Positions 1 to 6,896 of a stretch of 26,793 nucleotides of DNA are shown here, one piece after another. This DNA comes from an uncultured Caldilineales bacterium (GTDB lineage Bacteria; Chloroflexota; Anaerolineae; JAAEKA01), in assembly GCA_937907455.1 (NCBI GenBank), contig CALESQ010000113.1, forward strand, positions 1 to 26,793. Reading direction: 5' to 3'. Made by a program: the position numbers and the translations under genes. Below the pieces are notes generated by a model, which searched no databases, had not been told where the DNA came from, and was given only the letters and a program-made list of their open reading frames with translations. The first letter of the stretch is position 1; the number at the start of each line of letters is the position of its first letter.

Positions 1-1590
1 GGGATGAAATCCCACCGGCTACAAAACAGCGCCCGCTGAAGCGGGCTGGCGTGCGTGCGGCAGCAAGCCCCGTGGACGGGGCGCTGCGCTGTAGCCGGAC
101 GATTGATCGTCCGGCGGCTGCCGCGGGATTGCCGGGGGATGAAATCCCACCGGCTACAAAACAGCGCCCGCTGAAGCGGGCTGGTGTGCGTGTGCCAGCA
201 AGCCCCGTTGACGGGGCGCTGCACCGTAGCCGGACGATTGATCGTCCGGCGGCTGCCGCGGGATTGCCGGGGGATGAAATCCCACCGGCTACAAAACAGC
301 GCCCGCTGAAGCGGGCTGGCGTGCGTGTGCCAGAAAGCCCCGTTGACGGGGCGCTGCGCTGTAGCCGGACGATTGATCGTCCGGCGGCTGCCGCGGGATT
401 GCCGGGGGATGAAATCCACCGGCTACAAAACAGCGCCCGCTGAAGCGGGCTGGCGTGCGCGTGCCAGCAAGCCCCGTTGACGGGGCGCTGCACCGTAGCC
501 GGACGATTGATCGTCCGGCGGTCGCCGCGGCGTGGATGCGAGGCTTGCATCGGCGCGGCATCGCCGGGGGATGAAATCCCACCGGCTACAAAACAGCGCC
601 CGCTGAAGCGGGCTGGCGTGCGTGTGCCAGCAAGCCCCGTTGACGGGGCGCTGCACCGTAGCCGGACGATTGATCGTCCGGCGGTCGCCGCGGGATTGCC
701 GGGGGATGAAATCCACCGGCTACAAAACAGCGCCCGCTGAAGCGGGCTGGCGTGCGCGTGCCAACAAGCCCCGTTGACGGGGCGCTGCGCTGTAGCCGGA
801 CGATTGATCGTCCGGCGGCTGCCGCGGCATCGCCGGGGGATGAAATCCCACCGGCTACAAAACAGCGCCCGCTGAAGCGGGCTGGTGTGCGTGCGGCGGC
901 AAGCCCCGTTGACGGGGCGCTGCACCGTAGCCGGACGATTGATCGTCCGGCGGTCGCCGCGGGATTGCCGGGGGATGAAATCCCACCGGCTACAAAACAG
1001 CGCCCGCTGAAGCGGGCTGGCGTGCGTGCGGCGGCAAGCCCCGTTGACGGGGCGCTGCACCGTAGCCGGACGATTGATCGTCCGGCGGTCGCCGCGGCGT
1101 GGATGCGAGGCTTGCATCGGCGCGGCATCGCCGGGGGATGAAATCCCACCGGCTACAAAACAGCGCCCGCTGAAGCGGGCTGGCGTGCGCGTGCCAGCAA
1201 GCCCCGTTGACGGGGCGCTGCACCGTAGCCGGACGATTGATCGTCCGGCGGTCGCCGCGGCGTGGATGCGAGGCTTGCATCGGCGCGATATCGCCGGGGG
1301 ATGAAATCCCACCGGCTACAAAACAGCGCCCGCTGAAGCGGGCTGGCGTGCGCGTGCCAGCAAGCCCCGTTGACGGGGCGCTGCACCGTAGCCGGACGAT
1401 TGATCGTCCGGCGGTCGCCGCGGCGTGGATGCGAGGCTTGCATCGGCGCGGCATCGCCGGGGGATGAAATCCCACCGGCTACAAAACAGCGCCCGCTGAA
1501 GCGGGCTGGCGTGCGTGTGCCAGAAAGCCCCGTGGACGGGGCGCTGCGCTGTAGCCGGACGATTGATCGTCCGGCGGCTGCCGCGGGATG
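1..1590. repeat. Tandem array of 135/163-bp units made of consecutive hairpins
   Basis: Eleven near-identical units start at about 1, 136, 271, 406, 568, 703, 837, 972, 1135, 1298 and 1461; the array enters from beyond the left edge. Seven units are about 135 bp. Those starting at 406, 972, 1135 and 1298 are 162-163 bp because of a 28-bp addition near their end. In the first unit I can read successive palindromes: gggatGAAatccc (1-13), cccgcTGAAgcggg (32-45), a ccccg/cgggg stem (68-81), a 9-bp stem ccggacgat/atcgtccgg around TG (95-114) and gcggCTGccgc (114-124). The long units add a gatgc/gcatc hairpin. Units differ mainly by scattered substitutions, for example one fewer C in the first hairpin at 406 and 703. 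Both strands stay open in several frames, but the predicted peptides are only translated repeats, so I see no gene here. Function is unknown; REP/BIME-like amplified intergenic DNA is the closest general comparison. Confidence 0.95.
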
Positions 1591-1699
1591 ATTTCGCTGA
1601 TAGTGTCCTGGCAAGGTTGCCCTCAGATTTTAGGCGCGAAAAACCCCCCTTTCCTCGTTATTTTTAATTGGATACTCACTGACTTTTAGAGGCTATCGC

Positions 1700-2140
1700 T
1701 CACGTTGACTTTGGATGCGGTAGGAATTCCTCGATCAGCGCCATGAGATCGTGTAAACTGTATGGCTTGCTAAGATACGCATCGCAGCCCATCTCCAACG
1801 CCTGCTTGCGGTCTACCTCACGAGCGTGGGCAGTCACCGCAATGATGGGGATATGCGCGCACTCCGGCAATGTTTTCAGCAGTCTGGCGGCCCCGTAGCC
1901 GTTCAGTTCAGGCAGAGCGATGTCCATGAGGATCAGGTCGGGTTGCGCGGTTTTGGCTGTTTCAACAGCTTGGATACCGTCCTCGGCATCCATATACTGA
2001 TAGCCGTAACGTTGCAAAATGCGGCGCATAAAGTCACGCAGCTCACGGTTATCCTCAACCACCAGGATGCGTCGGCCTGACGGCGTGCTGGCAGCTTGAG
2101 AGGGTGATGGGGATAGGTTGTTTGATAGTTTGTCGTTCAT
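1700..2140 (-). CDS. Single-domain response regulator (CheY-like receiver)
   Basis: The 146-residue protein is a stand-alone receiver domain after about 23 Ser/Pro-rich residues. The phosphorylation pocket is complete: acidic pair E29-D30, phospho-acceptor D73 in LILMDIALP, switch T103 in IIAVTA, and K125 in LSKPY. There is no DNA-binding or enzymatic output domain, so it probably relays phosphate or signals by protein contact, as CheY/DivK-type regulators do. No histidine kinase lies in the window, so the partner is unknown. The ATG start is preceded by a GAGGA-like ribosome site and by a candidate extended -10 promoter, so it is probably transcribed on its own. Family assignment is firm; the pathway is not known. 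Confidence 0.93.
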   Translation of the reverse strand: MNDKLSNNLSPSPSQAASTPSGRRILVVEDNRELRDFMRRILQRYGYQYMDAEDGIQAVETAKTAQPDLILMDIALPELNGYGAARLLKTLPECAHIPIIAVTAHAREVDRKQALEMGCDAYLSKPYSLHDLMALIEEFLPHPKST

Positions 2141-2160
2141 CTTTAGTTCCCTGTCCTCTT

Positions 2161-2190
2161 ATTATCGCACAGTTTAGGTAATTTCTGCAA
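2161..2190 (-). promoter_or_regulatory. Candidate sigma-70-like promoter of the response regulator
   Basis: On the minus strand an extended -10, TGC-GATAAT (GATAAT at 2166-2161), is preceded after 18 bp by TTGCAG at 2190-2185. It lies about 20 bp before the start codon and would give a short leader. The -35 match is weak. Confidence 0.45.
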
Positions 2191-2203
2191 TTGTGTTAGA
2201 CGT

Positions 2204-2242
2204 GCAGCATCTCGCAGTTTGGAACAGACTGCGAGATGCTGC
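2204..2242 (-). terminator. Strong 15-bp hairpin between serA and the response regulator
   Basis: A perfect 15-bp inverted repeat (2204-2218 with 2228-2242) encloses a 9-nt loop just downstream of the serA stop codon. It lacks a following T-run on either strand, so it may be a terminator without a U-tract, an RNA 3' end protector or a processing site. Its position after serA makes 3'-end formation the most likely role. Confidence 0.6.
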
Positions 2243-2274
2243 CACAAAAAGCAACAATCGTTGCGCCTCCAGAA

Positions 2275-3864
2275 TTACAACAGGATGGCTTTCACTGAGT
2301 AGTTATGCGGCATGTTGAGAATTTCCGGGTACAGGCTTTCCGGGATCATCTCGTCTAGCCCCAGCACCATGATGGCCTCGCCGCGCGGCGACCGACGGCC
2401 CAGGTGCATAAAGGCGATATTGACATCGTTCTGGCCCAGCAACGTGCCGATGCGTCCCACAATGCCGGGGCGGTCGTGGTGCCAGGTTAGTAGCAAGTGG
2501 CCGCTGGCGACAAAATCTACCCACAGGTCGTCAATGCCCACAATGTGCGGTTCTTCCTGCAGAATGGCTCCGCTTACTGTGCGCTGGCGCTTGCCGTTGC
2601 CCACCGCCAGCGTGATCAGACTTTCGTAACGCTGGCTGTGATGGCGCTTGCGGCGCTGCGCCAGGTTGAGGCCGCGCTGTCGCGCGATCAGGCGCGCGTT
2701 GACCAGGTTGACACGCTCGGCCACTTTGCCATCCAGCAGGCCCTTTAGCGCTGCCGCTTCCAGATAGGCCACATCCAGCTCGGCAATGGGGCCGTAGACG
2801 TTCAGTTCCATGTGGTCCAGCGTGCCTGGTTCCAGTTGCACCAGAAAGCGCCCCAGACGTTCGGCCAAATCAATATAAGGCGTGAGCGCCTCCAGGTCTT
2901 TGGGCGCGATGATGGGCGTGTTGATGGCGTAGCGCGCCAGCCGACCTTGCAGCACGTCAACCACCTGCTCGGCCACGTCCACAGCTACCTGACGTTGCGC
3001 CTCGTGGGTAGAGCCGGCGATGTGCGGTGTTAGCACGATTTTGGGATGATGCAGCAACGGTGTGTCGGCGGGCGGTTCCTGTGCGTACACATCCAGCGCG
3101 GCCCCGGCCACCTGACCGGCATCCAGAGCAGCCAGCAGCGCAGCTTCGTCAATCACCCCGCCACGGGCGCAGTTGATGATGAATACGCCCGGCTTGCAGC
3201 GGGCCAGCTCGGCTGTGTTGAACAGACCGCGGGTTTCGGCTGTTGCTGGCACATGCAGCGAGATGAAATCGCTGCGTTGTAGTAGCTCCTCGAAATCCAC
3301 CAACTGCACTCCGATGTTGGCGGCATAGTCTTTGCCCACATAGGGATCGTGTGCCACCACCTCCATGCCGAAGCCCTGGCAGCGTTCGGCTACCAGCGAG
3401 GCGATGCGCCCCAGCCCCAGCAGTCCCAGACGCTTGTTGCGTACTTCGGTGCCCATGAACTGGCTGCGCTTCCATTCGCCGCTGCGCACCGAGTGATCGG
3501 CCGCGGGGATGTGGCGCGCCAATGCCAGCAGCATGGCTACTGCATGTTCCGCGGCAGCGACGGTATTGCCGGTGGGCGCATTCACTACAGTGACGCCGGC
3601 CGCTGTGGCCGCGGGCACGTCAATGTTATCTACTCCCACGCCGGCGCGGCCCACCACGCGCAGTCGGCCCGTAGTGGCAGCGGCTTGCAGCACTTCGGCG
3701 CTTACCTGCGGGCGGCTGCGTACCAGCAGAGCATCGAATTCGGAGATGGCAGCTACCAACTCTTCCTGGGTAATCGTGGGGCGTTCTACTACTTCGGCGT
3801 GAGGGCGCAGTAAATCCACGCCTTCCTGATCAAGCTTGTCGGCAATTAAAATACGATAGCTCAT
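2275..3864 (-). CDS. serA: D-3-phosphoglycerate dehydrogenase, long form with ACT domain
   Basis: SerA oxidises 3-phosphoglycerate to 3-phosphohydroxypyruvate with NAD+, the first step of serine synthesis. From the chosen ATG the protein is 529 residues, typical of the long (type I) form. The Rossmann nucleotide loop GLGRIA is at 150-155. The catalytic triad is R234 (NCARGG), E263 (QEPP) and H281 (TPHIAG). An intervening ASB-like domain covers roughly 320-450, and a C-terminal ACT domain (about 458-529, starting HHDRPGIVGRIG) probably senses serine. The open frame extends 62 codons upstream, but this start has AAGGA seven bases ahead and begins exactly where the family does (MSYRILIADK). It is monocistronic by layout, with its own promoter and a foldable leader of about 195 nt. 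Confidence 0.97.
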   Translation of the reverse strand: MSYRILIADKLDQEGVDLLRPHAEVVERPTITQEELVAAISEFDALLVRSRPQVSAEVLQAAATTGRLRVVGRAGVGVDNIDVPAATAAGVTVVNAPTGNTVAAAEHAVAMLLALARHIPAADHSVRSGEWKRSQFMGTEVRNKRLGLLGLGRIASLVAERCQGFGMEVVAHDPYVGKDYAANIGVQLVDFEELLQRSDFISLHVPATAETRGLFNTAELARCKPGVFIINCARGGVIDEAALLAALDAGQVAGAALDVYAQEPPADTPLLHHPKIVLTPHIAGSTHEAQRQVAVDVAEQVVDVLQGRLARYAINTPIIAPKDLEALTPYIDLAERLGRFLVQLEPGTLDHMELNVYGPIAELDVAYLEAAALKGLLDGKVAERVNLVNARLIARQRGLNLAQRRKRHHSQRYESLITLAVGNGKRQRTVSGAILQEEPHIVGIDDLWVDFVASGHLLLTWHHDRPGIVGRIGTLLGQNDVNIAFMHLGRRSPRGEAIMVLGLDEMIPESLYPEILNMPHNYSVKAILL

Positions 3865-3898
3865 GAAAAAATCCTTTGGTTTAGGGGTTGCCTTTATG

Positions 3899-4001
3899 GC
3901 ACGGTCAGGAGATGGGGAACCATTTCCGAGAGACCGGCCACAGCGGCCATTTGCTTGGTCTGGTTTCGCAATAGGTTGCTTGGGCCGGTCTTTGACCGTG
4001 C
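3899..4001 (-). promoter_or_regulatory. Foldable serA 5' leader with nested inverted repeats
   Basis: The RNA upstream of serA can fold as a closed domain. An outer 8-bp stem pairs 3899-3906 with 3994-4001 (GCACGGTC/GACCGTGC). A 9-bp stem pairs 3931-3939 with 3983-3991 (AGACCGGCC/GGCCGGTCT). The 3' part of the latter can instead join a local hairpin cggtc-ttt-gaccg (3986-3998), so two mutually exclusive folds exist. CCAAGCAA also occurs twice inside. No known riboswitch class was recognised with confidence. Confidence 0.4.
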
Positions 4002-4020
4002 TCAAGCAGGAAACGAAAAG

Positions 4021-4058
4021 AGCGGCGTGCTGCGGCTGGTTTGGCCGCACACGCCGCT
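4021..4058 (-). terminator. GC hairpin followed by T-rich tract (argS terminator or serA attenuator)
   Basis: AGCGGCGTG (4021-4029) pairs with CACGCCGCT (4050-4058), continuing after one bulged C into TGCGGC/GCCGCA around a 7-nt loop. On the minus strand the stem is followed by CTTTTCGTTTCC, the layout of an intrinsic terminator. It lies downstream of argS and also immediately after the candidate serA promoter, so it could end argS transcripts or act as an early attenuator of serA. Confidence 0.7.
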
Positions 4059-4065
4059 TTGCGTT

Positions 4066-4093
4066 GTTATGATTAGTGTGGCGCTGATGTCAA
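4066..4093 (-). promoter_or_regulatory. Candidate sigma-70-like promoter of serA
   Basis: A perfect TTGACA -35 at 4093-4088 is followed after 16 bp by CATAAC at 4071-4066 (four of six matches to TATAAT). It sits between the argS stop and the hairpin at 4021-4058, so transcription would start at about 4059 and the hairpin would form the very 5' end of the serA mRNA. Confidence 0.5.
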
Positions 4094-4144
4094 CCCGTGC
4101 AAAGCGGCGCATGCCTTTGCGATTCCGGTGCGCCCGGGTGACGG

Positions 4145-5824
4145 CTACATCCGTTCGGGCGCAGTGACCCCCATCAGGCTGAGGGTGCGCGCCAGGGTGA
4201 TGCGCGTGGCCTCGCACAGGCGCAAGCGCGCACGCGTGATCTCACGGTCAGCGGGGTCCGAGGAGACCACGCGGCAGTCACGGTAAAACGCGTGGAACTG
4301 TGTCGCCAGCTCAGTGGCAAAGCCGCTCATCTGGTGCGGAGCAAGCTGCTGTGCGGCCTGGGCTACGGCCTCCGGCAGCGCCACCATGCGCCGCAGCAAA
4401 GCCAGCTCAGAGGGGTGGGTGAGCAGCGTCAGGTCGCCAGCCGCGTACATATCGGGGCCAAAGCCTTCTTCAGCGGCTTTTCGCAGGATCGAGCAGATCC
4501 GTGCGTGCCCATATTGCACATAGTAGACCGGGTTTTCGCTGCTTTGCTTGACCGCCAGATCGAGATCAAAGGTCATGGGGCTGTCGGGCGAGCGGGTGAG
4601 CAGCGTGAAGCGCACCACATCTTTGCCGGGAATGGCTTCGGTGGTCACGTCGTCGAGCAGCTCGTCAATGGTCACAAACTGGCCGCGCCGCGTGGACATC
4701 TTCACTTCTTCGCCGCCGCGCAGCAACGTGATGAACTGGTGGATAATCACCTGAATGCCATCGGTGTTGTAGCCGAGGGCGCGCACGCCCGCCAGCACAT
4801 CGGGCCAAGTGGCGTGGTGATCGGCACCAAAGATGTCCACGACGAAATCGAAGCCGCGGCGCAGCTTTTCGACGTGATAGGCGATGTCAGGCATCCGGTA
4901 GGTCGGCTCGCCGCTGGACTTGATGATGACGCGATCTTGTTTCAGACCCAAATCAGCCGCGCGCAGCCAGGTGGCCCCGTCTTTTTGATAGGAATAGCCG
5001 CTGTGGGCCAGCGCCTGCACCGCCGCGTTGACCTTGCCGGTTTCGTACAGGTCCAGCTCGTTGTAGTACACATCGAAGTGGATGCCCAGCCGATCCAGCG
5101 TGGCGCGGATGTTGGCGAAGATGGCATCTACCGCCTTGCCGCGGAAGAAATCCAGTTCCTTGTCGTGCAAACTGGCGCCGTATTCTGCCACCAGCGCCGC
5201 GGCGACCCAGCGCAGATACTCGCCCTGATAGCCGTCCTGGGGAATGGCGCGGCGTTCGCCCAGCAGCTCCAGGCAGCGCACTTGCAGGCTCTCCCCCAGC
5301 AGGCGCATCTGCCGGCCGCCGTTGTTGAAGTAGTATTCGCGCGTTACATCCCAGCCGGTGGCTTGCAGCAGACTGGCAACGGAGTCGCCCAGCACTGCGC
5401 CCCAGGCGTGGCCGATGGTCAGCGGGCCGGTGGGGTTGGCGCTGACGAACTCAACCTGCGCCTTGCGGCCCTGGCCGGTGTTCGAGTTGCCGTAGGTGGT
5501 GGCGTTTTCTTCGATCACCTGCACCTGCTGCGCCAGCCAGCCATTGTCCAGCGTAATATTGATGAAGCCGGGCGGCGCGATCTCCACCTTGCCGACGAAG
5601 GGGCTGATCGGCCAGTGCGCAACCAACTGTTCAGCGATTTTGATGGGAGCCATGCGCGCCGGCCGCGCCGACTGCATGGCGATGTTGGTGGAATAATCGC
5701 CGTGTTCCGCGTTTTTGGGATGTTCAACGGAAAAGGCGGGCAAGTCGTAGGTCGGTAAATCACCGGCTTTTTGCGCCGCACGGGCGGCCTGTTGGATCAA
5801 AGAAATGAGGTCGGTGTGGATCAC
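4145..5824 (-). CDS. argS: Arginyl-tRNA synthetase
   Basis: ArgRS charges tRNA-Arg with arginine in the cytoplasm and is essential for translation. The 559-residue protein is the usual length. An N-terminal additional domain is followed by the class I catalytic core with the HIGH-type motif TIGHA at 136-140 (after SANPTGP) and the KMSKS-type motif KMSTR at 375-379. The C-terminal DALR anticodon-binding domain begins near 435 (YVQYGHARICSI). The start is GTG, with AGGAG 11 bases upstream; no internal ATG fits the family N-terminus as well. The gene is isolated from its neighbours by hairpins on both sides. Assignment is firm. Confidence 0.97.
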   Translation of the reverse strand: MIHTDLISLIQQAARAAQKAGDLPTYDLPAFSVEHPKNAEHGDYSTNIAMQSARPARMAPIKIAEQLVAHWPISPFVGKVEIAPPGFINITLDNGWLAQQVQVIEENATTYGNSNTGQGRKAQVEFVSANPTGPLTIGHAWGAVLGDSVASLLQATGWDVTREYYFNNGGRQMRLLGESLQVRCLELLGERRAIPQDGYQGEYLRWVAAALVAEYGASLHDKELDFFRGKAVDAIFANIRATLDRLGIHFDVYYNELDLYETGKVNAAVQALAHSGYSYQKDGATWLRAADLGLKQDRVIIKSSGEPTYRMPDIAYHVEKLRRGFDFVVDIFGADHHATWPDVLAGVRALGYNTDGIQVIIHQFITLLRGGEEVKMSTRRGQFVTIDELLDDVTTEAIPGKDVVRFTLLTRSPDSPMTFDLDLAVKQSSENPVYYVQYGHARICSILRKAAEEGFGPDMYAAGDLTLLTHPSELALLRRMVALPEAVAQAAQQLAPHQMSGFATELATQFHAFYRDCRVVSSDPADREITRARLRLCEATRITLARTLSLMGVTAPERM

Positions 5825-5935
5825 GCTGCGTTGTTCTCCTGGGAGTTGTTGATCATGCCACTGCGGGTTTCGTCGGCATCAGGCAAATTCTGAAGCCGTC
5901 CGCCCGCGTAATCCGCAACTCCGTATAACTCTTTC

Positions 5936-5963
5936 GGTTCAGCTGAATGGAGAGCGCTGAACC
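5936..5963 (-). terminator. Short inverted repeat between the toxin and argS
   Basis: GGTTCAGC (5936-5943) pairs with GCTGAACC (5956-5963) over a 12-nt loop just downstream of the toxin gene. There is no clear T-run after it on the minus strand, so terminator activity is uncertain. It also contains the perfect 10-bp palindrome TTCAGCTGAA. Confidence 0.3.
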
Positions 5964-5970
5964 ACCAGGA

Positions 5971-6240
5971 TCAGAAATGTCTCAACATTCGTTCATAGAC
6001 GTCATGTGGACCGATCCAAAACCAGATGATCGCATCGCCATCCAGAACCCCGAGGGCCCGGTAATCCAAGCCGATACGCACTGAGTAGATCGGTTTATTG
6101 CGCCCGACACGCTTGAAGAAGAGACCGTGGGCATAGGGATTGAGCTGCCACAGCCGGTAGGCACTGTCGGCACGACGCTGGATTTGTTCAGGCAGTTCAC
6201 CATACAAATTCCAGAAGGTGGCCGTGGTCTGTGATCTCAT
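5971..6240 (-). CDS. RelE/ParE-superfamily toxin
   Basis: The 89-residue basic protein has the compact RelE/ParE fold pattern: two N-terminal helices (about 8-33), then strands around FFKRVGRNKPIYSVRIG (41-57), YRALGVLDGD (60-69) and IIWFWIGPHDVYERML (71-86). K43, R55, R61 and H79 are candidate RNA-binding or catalytic residues by analogy with RelE-type mRNA interferases. Its ATG overlaps the antitoxin stop by four bases (ATGA), giving the antitoxin-first order and translational coupling usual for type II modules. Whether it cleaves mRNA or acts on another target cannot be read from sequence. Toxin-antitoxin membership is well supported by both family resemblance and context. Confidence 0.88.
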   Translation of the reverse strand: MRSQTTATFWNLYGELPEQIQRRADSAYRLWQLNPYAHGLFFKRVGRNKPIYSVRIGLDYRALGVLDGDAIIWFWIGPHDVYERMLRHF

Positions 6241-6896
6241 CCGGGTGCGATTCGTCCATCGTTGGTGAAAGCCATCGGTTTGGTCTTGCCAGCGCGGTGT
6301 TCGGCCAACGCTTCGTCAGCCAGTCTGTCTAGCAGAGCTTGTGACTCATCAGATGCCAATAGTGCATCCCAACGCGCATGGTTAGTATCAGTTTCGATAT
6401 CGGTTAGGCTCGCGTTTTCGCGATCCAGCATCTCGGCCAATGACTGTGCTTCCAGAAACCGAGCGAAGTCAAGCAACTGCGCCGCACGGCTTGGCGATAA
6501 GGACCGGGCAATAGGCGTTAGCTGATGGTCAATCCATTGAGAAGCCGACGGCTTGGCGCTACTTGTGGCGTACGAGGCGCACGCCTCTGCTATCACTTGC
6601 GAGGTAATTACACTTAAGCCAGAAGCGTGTTCTGTCTGTCCTTCCTCAATCAACTGATTCATTGTTTCGGCATTTGCAAGTAGATATGCGACAGCCAGGT
6701 ACTCGTCAATAGCAGGCCAATGAATTTCATAGCCGGATGACGCGACTTCGAAGCTTTGTCGCTGAGACTGACTGGCTCTTGCCAGTGGCAATGAGCAGTC
6801 ATCCCAACGGATCCGATAGATATGTTGTTCCACAACCAAGTAAAGATAATCCTCGTCCATCGAGACATTCTCTATCAGATACACTTTATTATCCAT
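6237..6896 (-). CDS. Antitoxin with N-terminal DUF2442-like domain
   Basis: This 219-residue protein precedes the RelE-like toxin with a 4-bp overlap. Residues 1-73 resemble DUF2442 (strands ending in GYEIHWPAIDEYLAVAYLL). The C-terminal part (about 130-219) looks like a small antitoxin: a helix with AAQLLDFARFLEAQS, then WDALLASDESQALLDRLADE and a tail that could wrap around the toxin. The middle (74-130) is of unknown type. The two-part layout suggests a fusion of two antitoxin-like units or a DNA-binding plus toxin-binding arrangement. Its ATG shares a base with the polA stop (TAATG), so ribosomes finishing polA could re-initiate here. Its role as antitoxin is inferred from position and family. 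Confidence 0.82.
   Translation of the reverse strand: MDNKVYLIENVSMDEDYLYLVVEQHIYRIRWDDCSLPLARASQSQRQSFEVASSGYEIHWPAIDEYLAVAYLLANAETMNQLIEEGQTEHASGLSVITSQVIAEACASYATSSAKPSASQWIDHQLTPIARSLSPSRAAQLLDFARFLEAQSLAEMLDRENASLTDIETDTNHARWDALLASDESQALLDRLADEALAEHRAGKTKPMAFTNDGRIAPG

Noticed and set aside
1..1590. CRISPR array
   Set aside because: The regions between palindromes are themselves repeated, so there are no unique spacers, and no cas genes lie nearby.
51..1614. Several open frames of 73-187 codons on both strands of the repeat array
   Set aside because: They only translate the repeat unit and mirror each other on both strands; no ribosome sites and no protein family pattern.
3899..4001. 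SAM-I riboswitch in the serA leader
   Set aside because: GGCCC and GCAACC are present, but their spacing and the surrounding helices do not match the class, so only an unclassified structured leader is claimed.
3865..4050. N-terminal extension of SerA by 62 residues
   Set aside because: Low-quality sequence without family match, overlapping the leader stems; the ATG at 3864 has a good ribosome site.
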